This document shows, one piece after another, positions 46,945-56,072 of a stretch of 64,000 nt of DNA. Origin of the DNA: Gammaproteobacteria bacterium (GTDB lineage: Bacteria > Pseudomonadota > Gammaproteobacteria > JAIEPX01); the NCBI GenBank assembly GCA_019748175.1, contig JAIEPX010000008.1, positions 372,001 through 436,000 on the forward strand, written 5' to 3'. Below the pieces are notes generated by a model. It was not told where the DNA came from and searched no databases. It saw only the letters and a program-made list of their open reading frames with translations. Each line of letters begins with the position of its first letter. Position 1 is the first letter of the stretch. Made by a program: the position numbers and the translations under genes.

Positions 46945-47463
46945 ATGCTTGATCTTGAAAAAAATTATTCTCATTCACAAGAAAATTCTAATGATGCAGA
47001 TTTACAAAATATTCAATCATTCGATGAAAAATTTATGGCATGTGCACTGGAATTAGCGCATCAAGCGAGTACAAACAATGAAGTTCCTGTTGGCGCTGTC
47101 TTAGTGAAAAATAATCAAATTATCGGTGAGGGATATAATCAACCAATTTCTCTTTCTGATCCAACCGCCCATGCAGAAATTATCGCTCTTCGTTCCGCAG
47201 CCAACTCTATCGGTAATTATCGATTAGTCGATACGACTTTATATGTTACGTTAGAACCTTGCGCCATGTGCGTAGGGGCTATGATTCATGCGCGTATTCA
47301 ACGATTGGTTTTTGCGGCCTCCGATCCCAAAACAGGGGCTGTCTGTTCAGTAATGAATCTTCTGGATTCGCCCATATTCAACCATAAGATCCAATGGTCA
47401 CAAGGCCCCTATGATGGGGAGAGCGCTAAGCTTCTCCGGGCTTTCTTCCGAGAACGGCGCTAA
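46945..47463 (+). CDS. tadA: tRNA-specific adenosine deaminase TadA
   Basis: TadA deaminates A34 to inosine in tRNA-Arg(ACG). The zinc-binding deaminase motif is visible: HAEIIALRSA and PCAMCVGAMIHARI, with the catalytic Glu in HAE. The length of 172 residues includes about 25 extra charged residues at the N-terminus (LEKNYSHSQENSNDAD) before the domain begins at FMACALELAHQAS. GGAG precedes the ATG. It probably extends the guaBA transcript. Confidence 0.95.
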   Translation: MLDLEKNYSHSQENSNDADLQNIQSFDEKFMACALELAHQASTNNEVPVGAVLVKNNQIIGEGYNQPISLSDPTAHAEIIALRSAANSIGNYRLVDTTLYVTLEPCAMCVGAMIHARIQRLVFAASDPKTGAVCSVMNLLDSPIFNHKIQWSQGPYDGESAKLLRAFFRERR

Positions 47464-47576
47464 TTCTGTCTCATCTCTCCCACAATAATGTTTTCAAGAT
47501 ATTCTCATTCTGGCCAGCAAGTCATTGAAAATAGACTATAATTGTTGTAGGGAAGTTTAATTAAAGAGGTGACGCA

Positions 47577-49136
47577 ATGAGTAACGCTGGTAGAGAGAGC
47601 GAACAAAGATCAGATGCAACTAAGTTGCAGGATGAAAAAGAACTCAAAAAATTGCAAAGAGAATATGAGCTTTTCAAAATGGTGAATGATCTTACGAAAC
47701 TAGATCGTCAATTTTTAAATAGAAATTTTCTACAAATTCAGTCTATTGCAGATGTTTTTGAAAAAAAAGAGAGGATGAAGATTTTATTGGAAGTGGCGAA
47801 TTTAATCGATGGAGTTCGAACTAAGGCAATTACACAACTAGCGGGTGAAGAAGAATTAAAAGCTGCTACAAAAAAAGTCGACGATATAGTTACTCCGGCA
47901 ACAGAAGGAAAATCCAGGTCGCTTGAAAGTATCCGCGATGATCTTAAAGGGAGTAGCGAACATTTGAGCAAGTTAGAAGAAGAGCCTCGTAATGAACTAT
48001 ACGCCCAAGCAGTAGAAGCACAAATAGAGATAAAAAAAATAGAAGCTAGTGAAAAATTGGTAAAAGAGGTGGTTAAAAATGAAAAACAATCTACATCATC
48101 TGTAACACTAGATCTACCAAAAAAGGAAGACTTTGGTGTTGATTACCGAGAAAACCCAGAAAAGGCTATTCTTAATTTAGAGGAAGTGCATAAAAAGGTT
48201 ATGTTATTGAAGGATACCTCAGCAGAATCTTTATCTAGATTGGAAAATTATAGAAGTGAATTAAGTCGGTTGTATGTTTATTTTCAAAATAATTTTAGTA
48301 AAGGAAAAAAAAATGACGCGATGAGAAAAAGATTCGGCAATATCGTTAGTGAAACTTCTGCTAAGCAAAAAGAGCTGATACAAGAATCGAAGGCACAAAA
48401 AGCAGAGGCTGCACTACGTGCTCAGAATCCAATGCCTGGAGTATCTCCAAAAGCGCCAGTGGTACCTCCGCCTCGCCCTCCAGTGCGAAGTGATTCAGAA
48501 GTACCCCTAAGCACGCAAATAGCAGGAAGAGTAAAAGCAGCTCAAACTTTATTAAAGTCAATTATTAATGAAGACTCACCTGAAAAATTAGGAGAGCTTA
48601 GAGAACGGGTAAATAGTCAATTAAAAGGCTTGCAAGAGTGGGAAAGTACTAATAAGAATCTGTCGAAAAATTCATTTGAATCGATTCAGAAGAAGCTTCT
48701 AGAAGCAGTTAAAATTCTTGATGAGAAAATCCAATCTTATCAAGTAAAGGCCCCTGAAGCATTAGGTGCTTTAACTACTTTTGCGACAAAAAAACATTTA
48801 GTAGTAGATAAAGATTCACAATTTATTCGAGAAAAAGTTAATGATATTAGGAAAGGAATCGAAATGAATATATTATATGAATCAAAAAGGGATGCAACTG
48901 GAAAAAAAGAACCTACGGGTGATTTTAAAACAGCTCTTGTTGCATTGAAGGAATTAGAGAATCGTCTTGAAAAAGCCGAAAAAGCGATACCTCTATTTAA
49001 AAAGGTAGCTCAGAATAGGGTGTTAAAACAGATGAAAAAAATGGTCACGGAGCAAAAAAGTGTTTTTGAAAATGCTACAAGAAATAGAGCCGTAACTATT
49101 TCGCCTCCAGTGATGAATCCACAACCAAAAATATAG
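47577..49136 (+). CDS. Coiled-coil protein with proline-rich hinge, effector-like
   Basis: The ATG follows an AGAGGTGA site. The 519-residue product is unrecognised. The N-terminal half (residues 1-280) is highly charged and helical, with likely coiled coils; a proline-rich hinge (about 282-305, with PKAPVVPPPRPPVR) follows, then a second helical half and a basic end. The hinge contains PxxP motifs like SH3-domain ligands in eukaryotes. No signal peptide or membrane span is present. The compartment and role are unknown; effector status is inferred from style and from the genome context. Confidence 0.83.
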   Translation: MSNAGRESEQRSDATKLQDEKELKKLQREYELFKMVNDLTKLDRQFLNRNFLQIQSIADVFEKKERMKILLEVANLIDGVRTKAITQLAGEEELKAATKKVDDIVTPATEGKSRSLESIRDDLKGSSEHLSKLEEEPRNELYAQAVEAQIEIKKIEASEKLVKEVVKNEKQSTSSVTLDLPKKEDFGVDYRENPEKAILNLEEVHKKVMLLKDTSAESLSRLENYRSELSRLYVYFQNNFSKGKKNDAMRKRFGNIVSETSAKQKELIQESKAQKAEAALRAQNPMPGVSPKAPVVPPPRPPVRSDSEVPLSTQIAGRVKAAQTLLKSIINEDSPEKLGELRERVNSQLKGLQEWESTNKNLSKNSFESIQKKLLEAVKILDEKIQSYQVKAPEALGALTTFATKKHLVVDKDSQFIREKVNDIRKGIEMNILYESKRDATGKKEPTGDFKTALVALKELENRLEKAEKAIPLFKKVAQNRVLKQMKKMVTEQKSVFENATRNRAVTISPPVMNPQPKI

Positions 49137-49160
49137 CACTAAATCAATCAATTTAAACAT

Positions 49161-49237
49161 TGGTCGGGGTGACACGAATTGAACGTGCGACCCCTGCGTC
49201 CCGAACGCAGTGCTCTACCAGGCTGAGCTACACCCCG
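49161..49237 (-). tRNA. tRNA-Pro(CGG)
   Basis: On the minus strand a complete cloverleaf can be folded: acceptor CGGGGTG/CACCCCG, D-arm with AGCTCAGCCTGGTAGAGC, anticodon stem CTGCG/CGCAG with loop TTCGGGA (anticodon CGG), and T-loop TTCAATTC. The discriminator A and CCA end are encoded (49161-49164). The length is 77 bases including CCA. Confidence 0.95.
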
Positions 49238-49269
49238 ACAAGTAAAAATTACATTATAGTAATTCTTTT

Positions 49270-50268
49270 CTAAAATTGCCTTTGTATCGCAAATTGTGCA
49301 AGATTTTCCAGTCCTTCACGATATGAAGACACGGGTAAATCATCAAGGTTTTGAATTGCTTGCTCGGCAAGTTGTTTGGCCCTATCCAAAGTATATTCTA
49401 CGGCCTGTGTTCGTTTAATGGTGGTCAGAATGGCAGGCAAATTATCACGACTACTATTTTCGATGGCATGGCGTATACAGGAAGCGTCTGTAGCATCCGC
49501 GTGTTTCAGGGCATAGATAAGTGGCAGCGTTGTTTTGCCTTCTGCGAGATCATCCCCTGTATTTTTACCGAGCTCAGAACTGTCCCCGACATAATCTAAT
49601 GCATCGTCAATCAATTGAAAAGCTATTCCCAAATCGAGGGCATAACGTCCCAAAGAGCGTCTCAATGATTCAGGAGCATGACAAATCGTTGCTGTCATTT
49701 CTGCGGCCGCTTGAAATAATCGTGCCGTTTTATCCATGATGACATCGAAATATTGAGCTTCGGTGATGTCGGCATTATTTCGATTGACGAGTTGCTTAAC
49801 TTCACCTTCAGTGAGGTTGTTGGTTGTATTAGCCAATATATCGATGGCTTCAAAATTTCTTAATTGTGAGATGAGTTGAAATGTTCGAGTGGTTAAAAAA
49901 TCTCCGACTAAAATGCTCGCTGAATTGCCCCAAATATCATTTGCCGTTCGATCGCCGCGTCGCAAATTAGAATTATCAATAACATCATCATGTAGTAGAG
50001 TCGCTGTGTGAATAAATTCCATAATTGCGGCAATTTTAATATGATCGTTACCTTGGTAATTCAACGCGTTTGCAACCAAGAGCACGAGCAGTGGTCGTAA
50101 TCGTTTGCCGCCACTATTGATGATGTGTTTACACACTTGACCTATGAGCGGAACGTTGGAAGCCAGCTGGTCGTGTATCAGTTGATCGACGGAATTAAAG
50201 TTGTGAGCCACGAGTGCTTTAATCGACTTAATGTCGATGAGCTGATTAGAGGGTGTTTTCACTGTCAT
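49270..50268 (-). CDS. ispB: Octaprenyl diphosphate synthase
   Basis: IspB makes the polyprenyl side chain of ubiquinone by adding isopentenyl units. Both Asp-rich motifs are present: LLHDDVIDNSNLRRG and FQLIDDALDY, together with GGKRLRPLLVLL. The length is 332 residues. In gammaproteobacteria ispB is usually divergent from rplU; here about 4 kb with three genes and an inverted-repeat element lies between. The tRNA-Pro gene lies 32 bases downstream on the same strand. Confidence 0.96.
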   Translation of the reverse strand: MTVKTPSNQLIDIKSIKALVAHNFNSVDQLIHDQLASNVPLIGQVCKHIINSGGKRLRPLLVLLVANALNYQGNDHIKIAAIMEFIHTATLLHDDVIDNSNLRRGDRTANDIWGNSASILVGDFLTTRTFQLISQLRNFEAIDILANTTNNLTEGEVKQLVNRNNADITEAQYFDVIMDKTARLFQAAAEMTATICHAPESLRRSLGRYALDLGIAFQLIDDALDYVGDSSELGKNTGDDLAEGKTTLPLIYALKHADATDASCIRHAIENSSRDNLPAILTTIKRTQAVEYTLDRAKQLAEQAIQNLDDLPVSSYREGLENLAQFAIQRQF

Positions 50269-50348
50269 TGTGTGTCACTCGATAATAGGTAGGACAAGGT
50301 TATGGAGTGAATCTGTGCCTGTCAAGGCTAGAAAACAGAATGGATGCT

Positions 50349-50464
50349 CCACCCACTCAGGCCTCGCGTGAACCTCTTCCGCTCAATGGGCCATCCATGG
50401 CCCATCCCGCTATCATCCTGTTACCTATTCGCTCCAGAGGTTAACGCGAGGCCTGAGTGGGTGG
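50349..50464. repeat. 116-base nested inverted-repeat element
   Basis: Arms 50349-50377 and 50436-50464 are 29 bases long and complementary with one mismatch (outer end CCACCCACTCAGGCCTCGCG). The 58-base interior has its own perfect hairpin, ATGGGCCAT-CC-ATGGCCCAT. The similarity of the arms continues weakly outward for about 15 bases. It fills the ispB-zapE gap (50269-50564), which holds no gene. A MITE-like element or a strong double hairpin are the options. Confidence 0.88.
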
Positions 50465-50564
50465 TTTAGCCACTTCGTTTTTGCTTGCCCTTATTAACCC
50501 CGATAATTTTATTAGGATCGTATCGAGGTCTATCGCTAGGAAAGATTTCTGCTAGAATGGACTT

Positions 50565-51665
50565 ATGAAGCCTTCAGTACACTATCAACAATTGATTGAG
50601 ACGCGCCTTATTGAGCGTGATGAGCAGCAAATGAAATTGCTGCCGTTGCTCGATGAACTTTATACGGAACTATGTTCTCAAAACCAGCTTGGTGTGAAAG
50701 TACCTCGTAAAATTCGTCAATTTTTCGGCTGTGGACGTCCACCTAAAGGGTTGTATGTTTGGGGTGGGGTAGGAACCGGAAAAAGTTTTTTAATCGATAA
50801 TTTTTTTAATTGTTTACCGTTTACCGATAAGTTGCGTATGCATTTTCACAATTTCATGGATAGTGTGCATTTTGAACTCACAGAATATCAGGGTACTGCA
50901 GACCCTTTAACGCAAGTCGCTAAAGATTTTGCAAAACGTACTCGAATTTTATGTCTTGATGAATTAATGGTTAATGATATAGCCGACGCGATGATTCTTG
51001 GAGAATTATTTAAAAAACTCATCGCTCACGAAGTATGTTTGGTTTTCACCAGCAATATTGAACCTTCGCGTTTATATGAAAAAGGTTTACAGCGTCAGCG
51101 GTTTCTGCCTGCTATCAAACTGATAGAGGAACATTCTCATATCATTAAATTAGATAGTGGATTTGATTATCGTGAACGAAACAGTGGTCACGCCCAGCAT
51201 TATTTACAACCTCTAAATGAAAACACAGATGCTAAAATGCGAGAGTATTTTTTACAGTACAGCAATGGTGAAGATATTAGCGCCGGTGAAATTGAAATTC
51301 ATGATCGTCATATTAAATTTATAGGGCGTGCTCACGATGTTATTTGGTTTAATTTTAGTAAGATTTGCACGGTTCCGCGTTCACAAAAAGATTATTTAGC
51401 CATTGCCAAAGATTTTAAAACGGTGATGATCAGCGATGTTGTTGCTTTAAAACCTCATGAAACAACCATAGTTCAAGATTTTATCAGTTTAATTGATGTT
51501 TTATATGACCACAAAGTTCGAGTTATTATTAGTGCTCAAGTTGGTATCGATCAACTTTATCCCCATGGGCGACTCGTATTTCCTTTTATGCGTACAATGT
51601 CGCGTTTGATGGAAATGCAGGGGCTAGATTGGGTTGTTTCTAGCGTTGCTTCAGTGAAATTGTGA
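50565..51665 (+). CDS. zapE: Cell-division ATPase ZapE (AFG1 family)
   Basis: ZapE is an AFG1-like AAA ATPase that associates with the Z ring. The P-loop GGVGTGKS (residues 67-74) follows PPKGLYVW, and Walker B is LCLDELMVNDIADAMILGEL. The Arg-finger region FTSNIEPSRLYEKGLQRQRF is typical. The length is 366 residues. The 3' end overlaps that of the next, oppositely oriented gene by 26 bases. Confidence 0.93.
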   Translation: MKPSVHYQQLIETRLIERDEQQMKLLPLLDELYTELCSQNQLGVKVPRKIRQFFGCGRPPKGLYVWGGVGTGKSFLIDNFFNCLPFTDKLRMHFHNFMDSVHFELTEYQGTADPLTQVAKDFAKRTRILCLDELMVNDIADAMILGELFKKLIAHEVCLVFTSNIEPSRLYEKGLQRQRFLPAIKLIEEHSHIIKLDSGFDYRERNSGHAQHYLQPLNENTDAKMREYFLQYSNGEDISAGEIEIHDRHIKFIGRAHDVIWFNFSKICTVPRSQKDYLAIAKDFKTVMISDVVALKPHETTIVQDFISLIDVLYDHKVRVIISAQVGIDQLYPHGRLVFPFMRTMSRLMEMQGLDWVVSSVASVKL

Positions 51666-52683
51666 AGCTCTCTCCAAATTCTGGAGCGATAAATGCGTCG
51701 GCGGGGATGTTATATTTCTTCTTTGCCGCTTCTAAATCAATGACAGGTTGCTCATAGGATTCATCACTCAAGTCGAATGTTTTAAAATGTATGCCAATAC
51801 TTTTGATTGATTTGAGATCCAGATGGGCTAACACAGCTTCTTCTGGGTTGATGTGCATGGCGTTCATAAACCATCGTGGACAATAGGCACCGATAGGTAG
51901 TAGTGACAAATTCATTGCGCCAAATCGTTCCTGGATGGTTTTAAAATGTGGAGCATATCCAGTGTCACCCGCGAAGAAAAGATTTGCATTTTCAATTTGT
52001 AGAACATAACCTCCCCACAGCGTTGTATCGTGATCTAACAGTCCTCTTCTCGATGTATGTTGTGCGGGAACAAAAGTGATAATGGCATTGCCGATTTGAA
52101 GGGGTTGCCACCAATCCAGCGATTTAATATTTTCAGTGATGCCAAATGATTTTAAATGAACGTCATTACCCAAGCCCACTAAGAAAAGAGGTCTGTGGTC
52201 ATGAAAAAGTTTTATTAGAGTGCGCCGATCCATGTGGTCATAATGATCGTGCGAGATGATTACCACGTCTATTGGTGGAAGTTTATCATACGCAATGCCA
52301 GGTTCGTGAACGCGATAAGGACCAATCCAATTGAAGGGACTTGCGCGATCGCTGTAGTGTGGGTCCGTGAGAATATTGATTTTACCTGTTTGGATAAGAC
52401 AGCTGCTGTGATTGATAAAAGTTACTATGCACTGACCCTCAGCAGGACTCGGTAAGATAGGATTTGAAGAGTGAATGAGTTCAGTTGGCCAAGCTGAAGT
52501 CTTACGTGTTAGCAACCATTTAAGTACGGCCCACGGAGTTTGTGAACGCACATTTGTCTCATTATAAAATCGTCTGCCATCAAAATGATTACTCTTGGGG
52601 CCAAAATAACGTCTATAAGTTTTATATCTGATTAACAGCATACTGAGTGTTAGAAGAAATAGGCCAAGAATAACGAAGGTCAT
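51640..52683 (-). CDS. NAPE-PLD-like metallo-beta-lactamase-fold hydrolase
   Basis: The zinc motif SHDHYDHMD (His145, His147, Asp149, His150), the later FFAGDTGYAP and the C-terminal IGIHFKTF mark the NAPE-phospholipase D branch of the metallo-beta-lactamase fold. An N-terminal hydrophobic segment (residues 2-18, FVILGLFLLTLSMLLI) anchors it in a membrane. It probably cleaves a phosphodiester of an N-acyl-phospholipid; the substrate is unproven. It converges on zapE with overlapping 3' ends. Confidence 0.88.
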   Translation of the reverse strand: MTFVILGLFLLTLSMLLIRYKTYRRYFGPKSNHFDGRRFYNETNVRSQTPWAVLKWLLTRKTSAWPTELIHSSNPILPSPAEGQCIVTFINHSSCLIQTGKINILTDPHYSDRASPFNWIGPYRVHEPGIAYDKLPPIDVVIISHDHYDHMDRRTLIKLFHDHRPLFLVGLGNDVHLKSFGITENIKSLDWWQPLQIGNAIITFVPAQHTSRRGLLDHDTTLWGGYVLQIENANLFFAGDTGYAPHFKTIQERFGAMNLSLLPIGAYCPRWFMNAMHINPEEAVLAHLDLKSIKSIGIHFKTFDLSDESYEQPVIDLEAAKKKYNIPADAFIAPEFGESFTISLKQR

Positions 52684-52815
52684 TTTGCTAAGCTTCCAAT
52701 TTATTTGAAGAAAGTGAACATATCCTGAATATAGATGATATCATAGCTATGGAAGCTATACATACTGCTATTGTAAATGAATACTAGTGTTTGGTTCGAG
52801 ATGAGTGGTTTAAAG

Positions 52816-53994
52816 TTACTCTAAGAGTAATTTTGCGATTGCGGTGGGAGCGGTTTCGGTGAGTTCTAATTCTGCCAAGTTATGAGTCACATCTGGTTTA
52901 GCTTGAAAGAAATCTGAGATTGTTCCGGAAAACCAACGTTCAGGTAGATACGGCGTGCTGGATTTAACATGAAAATAGCTTGGTTTACCCACTAAAGCCG
53001 ATTCATTTAATAAGGCTCCCGGTACAGATTGAGCAACTCTGTCTGCAGCTAAGGCCATATCAGAACCTGAAATATTTCCAAGTAAAATGCAACAATGCTC
53101 TTTGAGGGATGGGTTTATCAATCTTTTTTGCATTGTCTCTGTTAATACTATTTTAAGTTGAGATGATGATTCTGAATATTTTTCATAAATGGAAAATAAT
53201 GATTGTAAATAAAGATCGGGATCTTTAATTCCAGGATGTAATCCAAATCGAATTTGAAATTGGGGATATTTTCCTGTCGATAATTCTTGAAGTAATGCGT
53301 CGAGAAAAAGAGTATCCACTTCAATTGCCTGTGTTGTTCCCGATATAAAAGTGAAATCTTCTTTTTCGTCGACGAGTAGAGATTTTTTAATCGCCTCTTT
53401 GTTGCACACAGCAGGATTTTGCGCTCGATCAATGCATAGATGGCCAATAGTTTTGACTATTGCATTGGAATCTATATCGTGAAAATCAGGTATGGAAGAT
53501 TTTAAAGGAGCTGCAAAAACCACGTTCTGTTTTGATGCAAGCTCAGGTACATAATTCCAGAAAAAATGTTTTGCAGGTTTAAACATAAATTCGTAGGCGA
53601 TTGTACATGGAACAGCGAGCGACCCTGCGATTTGAAAAGGAATTTCTTCGTCTATAGCAGAAGTGACTCCAATAAATGCTCTTTGAATGTTCTTCTCTAA
53701 AATAAATTTATTTACCAATTGCAGTTCAGCACTGGAAATTTTCTTTTTCGTTAATGCGTCAGGTTGCTGAATGATTTTATCGAGTGACGTGATTTTAATC
53801 TGAGGGTTAGAGTTTAAATCTGCGAGTCGATTTGCAGCTGCAGTTGCGACTGGAATCATAAAAATAGGGTCTTTTATTCCAAGCTCGAGCAGTCTCATGA
53901 TGGTTGCTTTGGCAAGGTCGGTGTCACCGACACTGCTAACGATAAACGCAATTTTTGTTTCAATTGATGAGTCGGCTATAGATAATTTTTTCAT
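52816..53994 (-). CDS. Hypothetical protein, possible GT-B fold
   Basis: The 392-residue product is not assigned to a family. The N-terminal part has a nucleotide-binding look (KIAFIVSSVGDTDLAKATI), and the late stretch LLGNISGSDMALAADRVAQS followed by SVPGALLNESALVGKPSYF resembles the donor-binding half of GT-B glycosyltransferases or UDP-sugar epimerases. Its neighbours give no pathway. The ribosome site is weak. No signal peptide is present. Confidence 0.8.
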   Translation of the reverse strand: MKKLSIADSSIETKIAFIVSSVGDTDLAKATIMRLLELGIKDPIFMIPVATAAANRLADLNSNPQIKITSLDKIIQQPDALTKKKISSAELQLVNKFILEKNIQRAFIGVTSAIDEEIPFQIAGSLAVPCTIAYEFMFKPAKHFFWNYVPELASKQNVVFAAPLKSSIPDFHDIDSNAIVKTIGHLCIDRAQNPAVCNKEAIKKSLLVDEKEDFTFISGTTQAIEVDTLFLDALLQELSTGKYPQFQIRFGLHPGIKDPDLYLQSLFSIYEKYSESSSQLKIVLTETMQKRLINPSLKEHCCILLGNISGSDMALAADRVAQSVPGALLNESALVGKPSYFHVKSSTPYLPERWFSGTISDFFQAKPDVTHNLAELELTETAPTAIAKLLLE

Positions 53995-54151
53995 ACGGTC
54001 ATCATCGGGCTAAAAATGTTATCAATCTATAAAATTGTACAGAAAGTGAGGAAAATGTCAAGCTATTCACAAAGGTATAGCAATAGTTTTGCGGCCAGAA
54101 ATTGTCCTACTGTATGAAGTGGGCATAACTACATTCTATGGGAAGAATGGC

Positions 54152-54180
54152 TTGACGGGAGGGTGGGAATCCCTTATGCT
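54152..54180 (+). promoter_or_regulatory. Promoter of rplU-rpmA
   Basis: TTGACG (54152-54157) and TATGCT (54175-54180) are 17 bases apart, ending 33 bases before the rplU ATG. This is the best promoter in the gap 53995-54213. Confidence 0.65.
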
Positions 54181-54213
54181 CTCCAGCTTTGTCGAATTTC
54201 TCGGAGAAATACA

Positions 54214-54585
54214 ATGTACGCGGTTATTGCTAGCGGTGGAAAACAGTATAGAGTCAGTGAGGGCCAAGTGCTCAAGCTGGAGACTTTGCCCAGTGAAGTA
54301 GGGGGCAAGGTAGAGTTTGATCATGTCATGTTGATTGCTGACGGGGCTGATATCAATGTCGGTGCTCCTTATATCGCTGGTGCCAAGGTGGCAGCTGAAG
54401 TCGTTGAGCACGGCCGTGGTGACAAGATCAGGATCATTAAGTTTAGACGTCGAAAGCACCATATGAAGAAGATGGGGCATCGTCAGAATTATACTGCAGT
54501 GAAGATCACCCAGATTGGGATCGGTGGATCTGCTAAGAAAGCAACGGCCAAGAAAAAGGCTGACGCTGCATCAACTGAGGAGTAA
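54214..54585 (+). CDS. rplU: 50S ribosomal protein L21
   Basis: L21 binds 23S rRNA domain VI. The sequence [20 protein letters not shown] at the ATG at 54214, and [19 protein letters not shown], are canonical. A longer frame from 54163 is rejected because L21 starts at this Met and GGAG lies upstream. The C-terminus has an extra Lys/Ala-rich tail of about 20 residues ([16 protein letters not shown]). It is in an operon with rpmA. Confidence 0.98.
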   Translation: MYAVIASGGKQYRVSEGQVLKLETLPSEVGGKVEFDHVMLIADGADINVGAPYIAGAKVAAEVVEHGRGDKIRIIKFRRRKHHMKKMGHRQNYTAVKITQIGIGGSAKKATAKKKADAASTEE

Positions 54586-54589
54586 GTAA

Positions 54590-54853
54590 ATGGCTCATAA
54601 GAAGGCGGGTGGTAGTGTCAAAAACGGACGCGATTCCAAACCGAAGTACCTTGGTGTTAAGAAATTTGGTGGTGAAGAAGTCATTGCTGGTAATATTATT
54701 GTTCGTCAGCGTGGGACTCAGTTTCATGCAGGATTGAATGTTGGATTAGGTCGAGATCACACAATATTTTCTTTGAAAGATGGTGTTGTGAAATTTCGTA
54801 AAAGAGGCCAGCGTCAATTTGTTGATGTTGTTGTTGGTGAGGCGGCCGCTTAA
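54590..54853 (+). CDS. rpmA: 50S ribosomal protein L27
   Basis: L27 reaches the peptidyl-transferase centre with its N-terminus. [28 protein letters not shown] and [12 protein letters not shown] are standard. The length is 87 residues. GAGGAG precedes the ATG, four bases after rplU. A terminator follows at 54873. Confidence 0.98.
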   Translation: MAHKKAGGSVKNGRDSKPKYLGVKKFGGEEVIAGNIIVRQRGTQFHAGLNVGLGRDHTIFSLKDGVVKFRKRGQRQFVDVVVGEAAA

Positions 54854-54872
54854 AAAGCCTTAAGTATTTTTT

Positions 54873-54907
54873 AAAGCCTCGACAAAGTTCGGGGCTTTTT
54901 TTTTGAT
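54873..54907 (+). terminator. Rho-independent terminator after rpmA
   Basis: AAAGCCTCGA and TCGGGGCTTT pair around a short loop (one mismatch), followed by a run of T that overlaps the stem end. It closes rplU-rpmA and partly separates obgE. Confidence 0.8.
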
Positions 54908-54929
54908 GTTTTAATGTTATGTCGATTGA

Positions 54930-55964
<1,035 letters not shown>

Positions 55965-55995
55965 GGAAGGGAGCATGTCCCTTCTCGTCCAACGG

Positions 55996-56023
55996 GGAGG
56001 AGAGATGTTGAAATCTCTCCTCC
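55996..56023. terminator. Perfect 11-bp hairpin between convergent genes
   Basis: GGAGGAGAGAT and ATCTCTCCTCC pair perfectly around GTTGAA. It lies between obgE and the oppositely oriented poly-Asp gene. There is no real T-run on either side, so termination is plausible but not certain. Confidence 0.5.
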
Positions 56024-56072
56024 TATTTCTCCCCATTGAAAATCGAACAGCTTTTAAGCTATTAATGATCTT

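Noticed and set aside
55968..56060. Possible small RNA around the GGAGGAGAGAT hairpin
   Set aside because: There is no promoter and no T-run; it is explained as a hairpin between convergent genes.
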